Source of the DNA: Actinomycetospora lemnae
GTDB lineage: Bacteria; Actinomycetota; Actinomycetes; Mycobacteriales; Pseudonocardiaceae
DNA length: 64,000 nucleotides
Direction: 5' to 3'
Assembly: GCF_028737315.1 (NCBI RefSeq)
Contig: NZ_JAQZAO010000018.1
Coordinates: forward strand, 28,369 to 92,368
Positions 51,622 to 59,220 of the stretch are shown here, piece after piece. The position numbers and the translations under genes were made by a program. Each line of letters opens with the position of its first letter. Position 1 is the first letter of the stretch. A model generated the notes under the pieces. That model was not told the DNA's origin, made no database searches, and worked only from the letters and a program-made list of their open reading frames with translations.

Positions 51622-52716
51622 TCAGCGCTCCCCGCCACGGCGGGGATCCGCCGGTCGACGCCAGGATACGCCGGGCCGCCCGCCACCCCGGGCGGTCGCC
51701 ACGACCCGCTCGACGATCGTCGCGCCGACGCGCGGGGTGACCCGCGCGCCGGGCCGTCCGGCGAGGCGTGCGGTGTCGGGCGTGGTGACGGTCTGCGGCC
51801 TGCGGTGCATCACCGTCGCGGCCGGTCCTCGCGCCGCCCCACGTCCCCACCGGCTGGTCGGGCTCCGCTGCGCTCCGTCTTCCCGGGACCCCCCGACGGA
51901 GTCCCGGGAAGCCCCGGCCGGCCCCCGCGCCGGAGCCGGCCGAGGTGGTGGCGGCAGGAGGGTCCGCCCGGGCCGGCCGGCTGCCCCCGGCACGGCCGGG
52001 CCGGACCCGGGCGGGGCTGGGGGCGCCGCGGCCCCGGCGGGTGGCGCGGGTGCGGCGGGCGACGCGACCGACGAGGGGGATGGCTCGGTCGCGGAGGCCG
52101 TCGCGGCCGGGGACGCGGCGGGTCGGGAGAAGGCGGCGGTGACGACGACCCGCCCGACCGGCACGTCCGTGCCGGCGAGCAGGTGCAGGAACGTCCGCTC
52201 GGCCATCCGGCGCGCCTCGGTGCTGCGCGCGTGCTCGAGGTAGCCGCCGAGCAGCTCGTCGGCCAGCACCTCGAGGGGCCAGCGGGCGGCGACGTCGGCG
52301 AGGTCGTCGGGGTGGAGCTCGACCCACAGGTGAGGCGCGGTGACCCGCTGCCCGCGCGGGGTCCACACCAGCGCGTCCTCGGAGGCCAGCCGGCGGGCGG
52401 CGGCGCGGACGATCCCGTCGCCCTGCACCCACGGGCGCCCGAGCAGGCCGCGCAGCGCCCGGCGCACCCGCTCGCCGCCCGAGGGCGGGGACAGGTCGGC
52501 GGTGGGCAGGGCGTCGGCGACGGGGGAGTCGTCGTCGAGGGCCCGCGGCGAGCGACCGCCCCACGACACGACCAGCCACGCCACACCCGCGACGGCGACG
52601 ACGAGCACCACGACGAGCAGCGCCGTGAGGAAGGACCCGGACGCGAGCCAGGTGAGCAGCAGCAGCGCGAGCGCGCCGGCCCCGGCCAGGCGCGGGACGG
52701 TGACGGGGCCCCTCAT
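51622..52716 (-). CDS. Membrane-anchored DUF3662/FhaA-N-like protein
   Basis: 364 residues. Two N-terminal membrane helices (GALALLLLTWLASGSFLTALLVVVLVVAVAGVAWLVVSW). Residues 95-210 (VRAAARRLASEDALVWTPRGQRVTAPHLWVELHPDDLADVAARWPLEVLADELLGGYLEHARSTEARRMAERTFLHLLAGTDVPVGRVVVTAAF) resemble the DUF3662 domain of FhaA, where Thr sites are phosphorylated by STPKs. The last 160 residues are Pro/Ala/Ser disordered and include repeat copy D. ATG 52716 overlaps the CvpA stop (ATGA). A link with the kinase at 48.5 kb is inference. Confidence 0.65.
   Translation of the reverse strand: MRGPVTVPRLAGAGALALLLLTWLASGSFLTALLVVVLVVAVAGVAWLVVSWGGRSPRALDDDSPVADALPTADLSPPSGGERVRRALRGLLGRPWVQGDGIVRAAARRLASEDALVWTPRGQRVTAPHLWVELHPDDLADVAARWPLEVLADELLGGYLEHARSTEARRMAERTFLHLLAGTDVPVGRVVVTAAFSRPAASPAATASATEPSPSSVASPAAPAPPAGAAAPPAPPGSGPAVPGAAGRPGRTLLPPPPRPAPARGPAGASRDSVGGSREDGAQRSPTSRWGRGAARGPAATVMHRRPQTVTTPDTARLAGRPGARVTPRVGATIVERVVATARGGGRPGVSWRRPADPRRGGER
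51856..51883 (+). repeat. Interspersed repeat copy D (inside DUF3662-like gene)
   Basis: GGTCGGGCTCCGCTGCGCTC followed by CGTCTTCC; one to three differences from copies A-C. It encodes part of the disordered C-terminus on the opposite strand. Confidence 0.65.
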
Positions 52717-53255
52717 CGTGCGCTCCCGTCGGCGAGCGTCGGCGCCTCGGCCGGCAGCAGGATCAGCGGGTCGGGCAGGTGCTCGGCGGCGGCACCGAGC
52801 AGGGCGCTGTCGCGCGCCGCGTCGCCCAGGCCCGCGGGGCCGATCGCGCCGACCACGCCGGCGGCCAGGACCAGCACCATGAGCGCCAGCGCGCCGTGGG
52901 CGGCGACGCCGAGGACGCGGTCGGGGAGGCCGGGTCGCCGGACCGGGGCGGGGCTCGACCCGTGTCCGCGGAGACCGTGACCGCTGCGCCGGGCCACGAC
53001 CTCCCCGAGGCGACGCCCCAGCCCCCACCCGACGAGCGCGCCGACCAGCGCGGCCCCGAGGAACACGGCGCCGCGGGAGATCCCGTCGTCGGGCGCGAGG
53101 AGCATCGGCACCAGCCAGCGGGCCAGCGCCCCGGCCACCAGCACGCCCACGACGGCGCCCGCCGCGCGCAGCACCAGACCCGTCCCGCCCCGTCGCCAGC
53201 CGCGCAGCGCGGCGATCGCGACGACCAGGAGCACCACCACGTCGACGACGGTCAC
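52713..53255 (-). CDS. CvpA-family membrane protein
   Basis: 180 residues from GTG 53255, with GAGGAGG seven bases upstream. VTVVDVVVLLVVAIAALRGWRRGGTGLVLRAAGAVVGVLVAGALA is the colicin V production-like start, with four predicted helices. CvpA proteins have no settled role but are linked to secretion and envelope stability. The first gene of the CvpA, DUF3662-like, FHA run. Confidence 0.85.
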   Translation of the reverse strand: MTVVDVVVLLVVAIAALRGWRRGGTGLVLRAAGAVVGVLVAGALARWLVPMLLAPDDGISRGAVFLGAALVGALVGWGLGRRLGEVVARRSGHGLRGHGSSPAPVRRPGLPDRVLGVAAHGALALMVLVLAAGVVGAIGPAGLGDAARDSALLGAAAEHLPDPLILLPAEAPTLADGSAR

Positions 53256-53349
53256 GGCACCTCCTCGGCCATCCCGCGCCGGCCACACGCCGGCGGGTGA
53301 CACCGAGTCAACGCCTGCCCTCGGGCGGCGGGCGGCGGACGATCGGGAA

Positions 53350-54873
53350 CTAATTCCCCGAGTCGCCCCGGACCCCCGGCCCCTCGAGCGGCACCAGGAC
53401 CTCCTGCATCCCCGGGCTGTCGACGGGGCCGCCGCCCATCCGCGCGAGGAAGCCGATGACACCGGCCGCGCCCCAGTGCCACGAGGGCTCGCCGCCGAGC
53501 GTCCAGGTCCCGGCCCGCCGGGTCGCGCCCCAGCGGTGCTCGGGGGTGGCGACGGCGAGCAGCCAGTTGCGGGCGGCGCGGGCGGCGCCGGCGAACTCGT
53601 CCTCGCCGGTCACGCGGCCGAGCGAGTCGAGGAACCAGCCCGTGCCCGCCGCGCCGCTGTTGGTGGCCGTGTGCACGAGCGGGCTGCCCTCGTACTCCGC
53701 CCACGCCCGCCCGACGGGCTCGACGAGGGCGACGTCGACCAGCCAGCGCCCGGCCGCCCGCGCGCGCTCGAGGTGGCGGTCGTCGCCGAGGATCGCGTGG
53801 GCCTGCAGGGAGACCCAGCCGATGCCGGCCGCGCCTTCCTCCATGCCGGTGGCGCGGTTCGGGTTGTCCGGCGTCAGCGCGGCTGACCCGGCTCCGAGCA
53901 GTATCGGCCACGTCAGGCCCCGCCCCGCGGGCTGCGCGGTGCGGTCGAGGAAACCGAGCGCGGACTCCGCGTCGCGGCGCCAGCGCTCGTCGCCCGTGGC
54001 CTGGTACATCCGCAGGAACACGAAGGCGGCGCCCGCCGTGCCCGAGAGGAAGCCGGTGTTGCGGCGAGGCTCGTCGTCGCGCTCGGGGAGCCCGCCGTCG
54101 TCGTCGAGCCGGCTCGAGAGGTAGGCGGCGCCGCCCAGCGCGTGGGCGGTGAGCTCGGGGTCGCGCAGGCGCTCGCCCATCACCGACAGCGCGTAGACGA
54201 TCCCGGCCTGGCCCTCGCCCATCCCGTGGCGGTAGGAGGGCGCGCCGGAGTCGACCCACGCCCAGCGGCACATCTCCGGGCAGCCGACGCCGTCGACGCC
54301 CTCCGCGCGGTCGAGCACCCAGCGCAGCGACGCCCGGGCGCCCTCGCGGTAGCGGTCCTCGTCGGTGGCCTCGCCGAGCCGCCACAGCACCTCGGCGATC
54401 CCCGCGGCGCCGTCGTCGAACGAGGTGTAGGCGCGGTCCGAGGGGCCGCCGGGGTCGACGTAGTCGGGCACGCGTCCGTCGCGGGAGGCACCGAGCAGGA
54501 AGTCGCCGGCCGCCCGGGCACCGGCGAGGTAGCCGTCGCGGGCGGCGGGGTCGGGGGTGGCCGCGGCGAGCGCGAGCAACCCGTGCGCGACGCCGGCCGC
54601 GCCCACGTCGCGGTCGGTCTGGCGGTGCGGCGCCTGGATCGCGCTGGTCCAGGCGCGGGCGCCGGCGAGCTCGTCGGGGACGTCCTCGCCGAGGGGGCCG
54701 AGGGGGTCGGGCACGGCGTCGGCGAGGAGGCGGTCGGCGAACTCCGTCGGCAGGCCCGGCGCGGGGGCGGCGGACCCGGACCGCGCCGGCCCGGACGGCT
54801 CCCGCTCGGCGGCCGGCGCCGGCGCGCACGCCGCGAGCAGCCCGATCGCCAGCACGAACAGCAGCGCCCGCAT
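53350..54873 (-). CDS. Lipoprotein with LanC-like alpha/alpha toroid
   Basis: 507 residues. Signal peptide MRALLFVLAIGLLAAC with lipobox LAAC (Cys16). Seven repeats of a GxxG-type helical hairpin follow (DDGAAGIAEVLWRLG, GMGEGQAGIVYALS, FLSGTAGAAFVFLRM, GMEEGAAGIGWVSLQ, NSGAAGTGWFLDSLG, HWGAAGVIGFLARM). This is the LanC/GH-like alpha/alpha barrel; the Cys-His-Cys zinc set of lanthionine cyclases is missing. A surface glycan-processing role is likelier than peptide cyclisation. ATG shares its A with the deacetylase stop codon (TGATG), so it is coupled to that gene. Confidence 0.82.
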   Translation of the reverse strand: MRALLFVLAIGLLAACAPAPAAEREPSGPARSGSAAPAPGLPTEFADRLLADAVPDPLGPLGEDVPDELAGARAWTSAIQAPHRQTDRDVGAAGVAHGLLALAAATPDPAARDGYLAGARAAGDFLLGASRDGRVPDYVDPGGPSDRAYTSFDDGAAGIAEVLWRLGEATDEDRYREGARASLRWVLDRAEGVDGVGCPEMCRWAWVDSGAPSYRHGMGEGQAGIVYALSVMGERLRDPELTAHALGGAAYLSSRLDDDGGLPERDDEPRRNTGFLSGTAGAAFVFLRMYQATGDERWRRDAESALGFLDRTAQPAGRGLTWPILLGAGSAALTPDNPNRATGMEEGAAGIGWVSLQAHAILGDDRHLERARAAGRWLVDVALVEPVGRAWAEYEGSPLVHTATNSGAAGTGWFLDSLGRVTGEDEFAGAARAARNWLLAVATPEHRWGATRRAGTWTLGGEPSWHWGAAGVIGFLARMGGGPVDSPGMQEVLVPLEGPGVRGDSGN

Positions 54874-55694
54874 CACGGGACCACGGCCGCGAGCGAGCCG
54901 CCGTTGACGGCAGAGGGCACCGGCGAGGGCGCGACGACGCCGAACGTGAAGCCGCGGGCGCGCAGCTCGTCGATCGCGCGCGGCAGGTACTCGAGCTGGT
55001 CCGGCGAGCAGCGGATCGCGTCGTTCGCGTCGTGGAGCAGGAGCATCGCCTGGTCGGCGGCCTCGGTCACCACGAAGTCGACCATCGCGTCGGCGCCGGG
55101 GCACTGGAAGTCGCCCTCCTTGTCCGAGGTCCACTTCCAGTGGACGCCACCGCCCATCCCGAGCCGCGCGAGGGCCGCGTCGCCGCCGGGCGACGGTTGC
55201 CCGAACGGGTAGCGGAAGAGCGTCGGGCGCACCCCGGTGAGCTCGGTGAGCAGGTCGTTCGTCCGGGCGATCTCGTCCTCGGCCTCCTCGGGGGACAGGT
55301 CGGGGAACCACGCGTGCTGCCAGGCGTGGTTGGCGACGACGTGGCCCTCCGCCTGGACCCGACGCACGAGGTCGGGGTAGCGCTGGGCGTTCTCGCCCTG
55401 CAGGAAGAAGGTGGCGCGGACGCGTTTCGCCGCGAGCACGTCGAGGACGTACGGCGTGAGCTGCGCGGAGGGGCCGTCGTCGAACGTGAGGGCGACCCGC
55501 GGTCCGGGTCGGGCGTCGGGCGTCGGCGGCAGCCGCTGGTCGAGGGCCGTCGGGGTGTAGCGGGGCCCGAGGGCGGTCTCCCGGTCGGCGGCGCCGGCGA
55601 AGGACCCGGCGAACGTGAGCACGACGGTGCCCAGCAGGGCCACCAGGAAGAACAGCAGCGAGCGGACGTTGCGACGCCGGTCGTCGAACGACAC
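54873..55694 (-). CDS. NodB-type polysaccharide deacetylase, secreted or membrane anchored
   Basis: 273 residues. A membrane helix at 11-33 (SLLFFLVALLGTVVLTFAGSFAGA) is followed by NodB motifs: RVALTFDDGPSAQLTP (Asp72, Asp73), NHAWQHAWF (His123, His127), RYPFGQPSPGGDA, and LLLHDA (catalytic His). Zinc-dependent de-N-acetylation of a GlcNAc-type polymer is expected outside the membrane. It lies between a 59-residue membrane peptide and the LanC-like lipoprotein, within an operon headed by a processive GT2 enzyme. Confidence 0.93.
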   Translation of the reverse strand: MSFDDRRRNVRSLLFFLVALLGTVVLTFAGSFAGAADRETALGPRYTPTALDQRLPPTPDARPGPRVALTFDDGPSAQLTPYVLDVLAAKRVRATFFLQGENAQRYPDLVRRVQAEGHVVANHAWQHAWFPDLSPEEAEDEIARTNDLLTELTGVRPTLFRYPFGQPSPGGDAALARLGMGGGVHWKWTSDKEGDFQCPGADAMVDFVVTEAADQAMLLLHDANDAIRCSPDQLEYLPRAIDELRARGFTFGVVAPSPVPSAVNGGSLAAVVP

Positions 55695-55698
55695 GCGG

Positions 55699-55878
55699 TC
55701 AGCGACGGAGGCGGGCGCCGCGGCGCACGATCCGCACGAGCAGCATCGCCGTGAACAGCACGGTCACCGCCATCAGCACCATCGCCATCGCGTTGATGCC
55801 CGTGGCCGCTGCGAGGGCGAGGCCGGTGCTGCCGCCGCCGACCACGCTGGTGAGGTACATCGAGTGCTCGCCGTACAT
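55699..55878 (-). CDS. 59-residue single-helix membrane peptide
   Basis: ATG 55878 to TGA 55701-55699: MYGEHSMYLTSVVGGGSTG, then one membrane helix (AMAMVLMAVTVLFTAMLLVRIV) and a basic end (RRGARLRR). GGAAGGGG precedes by 16 bases, with GCAGGG adjacent to the ATG. It is 5 bp before the deacetylase start and 40 bp after the GT2 stop. The place and type are those of IcaD/PgaD, small partners of polysaccharide synthases, but sequence alone cannot prove that. Confidence 0.7.
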   Translation of the reverse strand: MYGEHSMYLTSVVGGGSTGLALAAATGINAMAMVLMAVTVLFTAMLLVRIVRRGARLRR

Positions 55879-55918
55879 CCCTGCGTCCGTCCCCTTCCGA
55901 TCCGCTCGACTGCTGCCG

Positions 55919-57238
55919 CTACCAGGCCTGGCGCCGGGCGTTGAGGCAGCGCCAGGCCGCCGTCACCGCGCAGAGCTCCAGGAAGAACCCGTAGAAGTCC
56001 TCGACGACCAAGATCGCCACCAGCGCGACGTCGCGCCAGCTGCGTCCCGGGAGCCGCCACATGGACGTCATCCGCTCCAGCCACATCACGGCCAGCGGGA
56101 TCAGGCCGATCAGCGCGTACCGGAACGGCACCGCGTAGACGATCATCAGCGTGAGCATCCCGAGGAACAGCACGCGGAAGAACACGCTGAAGGCGAAGAG
56201 CACGTAGGACAGGCAGTCGATCCGCGTCGCGGGCGACCACCCGCGCTTGAGGACCTCGTCCATCCCGCCGCGGCCCCAGCGCAGCCGCTGCTGCCACAGC
56301 GAGCGCCAGGTGGTGGGCGGGTCGGTGTAGACGTGGGCGCCGCGGGCGGCCGCCACCCGCCAGCCGCGGGTCTTGAGCTCGAGGGTGAGCGCGTAGTCCT
56401 CGATGAGCGAGGCGCCGTCCCACGGCTCGCCGGCCTCGCGGCCCGCCGCGACCGCGGCCAGCGCCGCCGTGCGGTACATCGCGGCCGCGCCGCTCGCGAC
56501 GGAGACGCGCCAGCCACGGAGATCGCGCAGGTCGTCGTAGCGGGTGTACTCGAGGCGCTGCAGCCGCCAGAGCAGGCCCTTCCCGGGCGAGGCCCAGTAG
56601 CGCGCGCACACCGCGCCGAGCACGGCGTTGCCGCGCAGCTCCTCGGCCATCTTCGCGACGGTGTCGGGCAGGAGCACCGTGTCCGCGTCCATGGTGAGCA
56701 CGAGGTCGGCGTCCTGGGCCGCGACCCGCCAGCCGTGGTTGAGCGCGCCGGCCTTCTTGTCCGGGTTGCGCTCCATCTCGAGGACCGTCACCGGGTAGCG
56801 GCGCGCGACCTCGGCGGTGCGGTCGGTGCAGTTGTTGGCGACGACGACGATGCCGGAGATCGCCAGCCACTCGGGGACGCGCTGCTCGAGCAGGCCCTCG
56901 ACGGTGGCGACGATCCCCTCCTCCTCGTCGTGCGCCGGGACGAGGACCGCGACGGTGGTGGTCGGGACCCGGGTGCGGCGCCTCGTCGCGGTGGCCGTGG
57001 CGGTGCCGCCCGCCGAGGCGGCGCCCTGCCGGGCCTCCTCGCGCGCGAGCATCGCGGCGCGCAGGGTGATCGTCTCCGCGTCCGGGTCGTGCGAGCGGCG
57101 CGCGGCGGGCCGCGTCGGGGCGGCCGGGCGGGGCCGGGACGGCGCGGGGATGCGACCGGTCGCCGGGTCGCCGGAGGTGGGGGTGCGCGACGGTGGCCCG
57201 TCCGCTCGCCTGCTCCGCACCGCCTGGCTGCTCGTCAC
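55919..57238 (-). CDS. Processive family-2 glycosyltransferase (polysaccharide synthase)
   Basis: 439 residues from GTG 57238, behind GAGGTGAC. A 90-residue Arg/Pro/Thr-rich leader precedes the GT2 domain: VAVLVPAHDEEEGI, NNCTDRTAEVA, NPDKKAGALNHG, LTMDADTVL (DxD 184-186), ASLIEDYALTLEL (acceptor ED) and SLWQQRLRWGRGG (QxxRW, diagnostic of processive synthases). Three or four membrane helices end the protein (SYVLFAFSVFFRVLFLG, YALIGLIPLAVMWL, VEDFYGFFLELCAVTAAW). Polymer product is probably GlcNAc-based given nagA and the deacetylase. Head of the operon. Confidence 0.92.
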   Translation of the reverse strand: MTSSQAVRSRRADGPPSRTPTSGDPATGRIPAPSRPRPAAPTRPAARRSHDPDAETITLRAAMLAREEARQGAASAGGTATATATRRRTRVPTTTVAVLVPAHDEEEGIVATVEGLLEQRVPEWLAISGIVVVANNCTDRTAEVARRYPVTVLEMERNPDKKAGALNHGWRVAAQDADLVLTMDADTVLLPDTVAKMAEELRGNAVLGAVCARYWASPGKGLLWRLQRLEYTRYDDLRDLRGWRVSVASGAAAMYRTAALAAVAAGREAGEPWDGASLIEDYALTLELKTRGWRVAAARGAHVYTDPPTTWRSLWQQRLRWGRGGMDEVLKRGWSPATRIDCLSYVLFAFSVFFRVLFLGMLTLMIVYAVPFRYALIGLIPLAVMWLERMTSMWRLPGRSWRDVALVAILVVEDFYGFFLELCAVTAAWRCLNARRQAW

Positions 57239-57375
57239 GTCACCTCACCGTGTCGTTGATCCGTGCCCGGACCGCCATCACCCGATCGGTCGGGCGCTTG
57301 TGGGGCATACCGTACACAGACCGGATTTCGTTACACCATCGTGAGAAATCGGGTATCGAAAGTGACGCCGGAGCG

Positions 57376-58527
57376 TCACTCAGTGGTCGTCCCCCGGTCG
57401 ACCTCCCGGCCGCCGACGAGCACCCGGGTGACGGCCAGGTCCTCGTCCAGGAGGACGAGATCCGCCGGTCCGCCGACGGTGAGGCGACCCACGTCACGCC
57501 GACCCAGGAGACGCGCGGGGACGGTCGTGACGGCCGCGATCGCGTCGAGCGTCGCGATACCCGCCGCCACCGCCGTCGCGACGCCGCGGACCAACGGCGC
57601 GGCCGCACCGGCGAGCCCGCCCGCGGCGTTGCGCACGACCCCGTCGGCGAGCGTCACCGGCACGCCGGCGAGGCGGAACGGGCCGTCGGGCATCCCGGTG
57701 GCGGCCGTGGCGTCGGTGACCAGGGCCCACCGGCCGGCGGCGGCCGCCGCGGCGAGCCGGAGCATCTCGGGGGCGACGTGGTGGCCGTCGCCGATGATCG
57801 TGACCACCACCTCGGGCCGGGTGAGCGCGACGGCCGCGAGCCCCGGGGCACGGTGGTCGAGCCCGCTCATGGCGTTGTGGAGGTGCGTGACGGCCCGGAC
57901 GCCGCGGTCGACGGCGGCGTGGGCGGCGGGGGCGTCGGCGTCGCTGTGGCCCGCCGCGGCGGCGACGCCACGGTCCCGGAGCAGGTCGACGAGCTCGTCG
58001 GCGCCCGGGAGCTCGGGGGCGAGGGTGACGAGGTCCACCCGGCCGACCCCGAGCAGGCGCGCGAGCAGGGCCGGGTCGGGGTCGCGGCGGTGCTCGGGCG
58101 GGTGGGTGCCGAGGCGGGCGGGGGCGAGGAACGGCCCCTCGAGGTGGGCGCCGAGGAGGTGGGCGCCTCGGGCGGGCCGGGCGCGGGCCGCGTCGAGGCG
58201 CGCGAGCGCGGCGGCGGTGCGGTCTGGGTCGTCGGTGAGCAGCGAGGGGCAGGCGGCGGTCGTCCCGTCGCGGGCGAGCGCCGCGCGCCACGTCCCGATC
58301 TCCTCGACCGTGGCGCTCGCGAGGTCGATGCCGGCGTAGCCGTGGCAGAGCAGGTCGACGAGCCCGGGCACCGCGAACGTGCCGCCGCGCGCGGGCGGGA
58401 GGCCGACGGCCGCGACCCGGTCGCCGTCGACCTCGACGTCGCCCGGGCACCACGCCCCGTCCACCACCGCCCCGGACACGCCCAGCCGCACGTCGCCAGT
58501 CTCTACCGTGGTCGAGGTGGTCGGCAT
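57376..58527 (-). CDS. nagA: N-acetylglucosamine-6-phosphate deacetylase
   Basis: 383 residues. AVPGLVDLLCHGYAGIDLASAT (metal-binding loop variant of the usual HGGGG), GAHLEGPFLAP (Glu), AAAGHSDADAPA (His), VTHLHNAMSGLDHRAPG (His), IIGDGHHVAPE and LVTDATAATGMPDG (catalytic Asp) match NagA. It makes GlcN-6-P from GlcNAc-6-P in the cytosol. It reads toward the polysaccharide operon, 137 bp upstream of the synthase. The start overlaps the divergent MOSC gene by 20 bases; GTG 58491 is an alternative. Confidence 0.92.
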   Translation of the reverse strand: MPTTSTTVETGDVRLGVSGAVVDGAWCPGDVEVDGDRVAAVGLPPARGGTFAVPGLVDLLCHGYAGIDLASATVEEIGTWRAALARDGTTAACPSLLTDDPDRTAAALARLDAARARPARGAHLLGAHLEGPFLAPARLGTHPPEHRRDPDPALLARLLGVGRVDLVTLAPELPGADELVDLLRDRGVAAAAGHSDADAPAAHAAVDRGVRAVTHLHNAMSGLDHRAPGLAAVALTRPEVVVTIIGDGHHVAPEMLRLAAAAAAGRWALVTDATAATGMPDGPFRLAGVPVTLADGVVRNAAGGLAGAAAPLVRGVATAVAAGIATLDAIAAVTTVPARLLGRRDVGRLTVGGPADLVLLDEDLAVTRVLVGGREVDRGTTTE

Positions 58528-59083
58528 CGAGATCGTGGGCTTCGTCGTCTCGCCCGCCCACGCCTACGACGGGCGGCCCGCCGACGGCCCGGTCGCCGTG
58601 CCGACGCACACCCCGGACGCGATCGAGGTCCGGGCGGGGTACGGGGTGGTCGGCGACCGGTACGCCGGCCGCGCGGCGCACCGGGAGGCCGCGCTGACGC
58701 TGCTGGCGATCGAGGCGCTCGAGGCCGTCGCCGACGAGCTCGGCGTGCCGCCGTTCGACCCGGTCGCGGCGCGGCGCACGGTCCTGACCCGCGGGCTCGA
58801 GGTCGAGGCGCTGCGCGGGCGGGAGTTCGCGGTCGACAGCGGCGACGGCCCGGTGCTCCTGGGCGGCGGGCGGCCCGCCGCGCCCTGCGCGTGGATGGAC
58901 ACGGTGCTCGCGCCCGGCGCGCACGCGGCGCTGCGGGGGCGGGCCGGGGTGCGGTGCGCGGCGCTGTCGTCGGGGACGCTGCGGCTCGGCCCGGCGACGC
59001 TCACGGTGTCCGACGACCTCGGCGACCCCGACGCGGCCCGCGCCGGCCTGCCGCGCCGGCGACGGAGCTCCGCGAGGACCTGA
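58508..59083 (+). CDS. MOSC-like domain protein
   Basis: 191 residues from GTG 58508; GTG 58517 is an alternative. VEVVGIEIVGFVVSPAHAYDGRPADGP, YGVVGDRYAGRAAHREAALTLLAIEALEAVADELGVPPFDPVAARRTVLTRGLEVEALRGREFAV is the MOSC fold (GDRY, RN/RRT and LRGREF motifs). CAWMDTVLAPG holds the conserved Cys that may accept sulfur or Mo ligand. MOSC proteins deliver sulfur or form part of molybdenum enzymes. Partner unknown. Confidence 0.85.
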   Translation: MVEVVGIEIVGFVVSPAHAYDGRPADGPVAVPTHTPDAIEVRAGYGVVGDRYAGRAAHREAALTLLAIEALEAVADELGVPPFDPVAARRTVLTRGLEVEALRGREFAVDSGDGPVLLGGGRPAAPCAWMDTVLAPGAHAALRGRAGVRCAALSSGTLRLGPATLTVSDDLGDPDAARAGLPRRRRSSART

Positions 59084-59089
59084 CGAACG

Positions 59090-59155
59090 GGCACGGACCG
59101 GGCACGGAGCTGGTACGGAGCTGGCAGGGAGCTGGCACGGAGCTGGCACGGACCG
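59090..59155. repeat. Six-unit 11-bp tandem array
   Basis: GGCACGGACCG, GGCACGGAGCT, GGTACGGAGCT, GGCAGGGAGCT, GGCACGGAGCT, GGCACGGACCG in direct succession, starting 6 bp after the MOSC stop. The 11-bp period equals a DNA helical turn, and the terminal units are identical. Confidence 0.85.
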
Positions 59156-59220
59156 GGCACCGCCCGTGGGATGGGTCTCGACCGCGGGTGCCCGGTCGCG
59201 GCGTCGGGCACGGTCGTGCG

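Noticed and set aside
53350..54873. Lantibiotic biosynthesis locus
   Set aside because: The LanC-like protein lacks the zinc ligands and is a lipoprotein; no LanB, precursor peptide or transporter is near.
59090..59155. CRISPR or iteron origin
   Set aside because: Continuous 11-bp repeats with no spacers, no replication initiator gene nearby.
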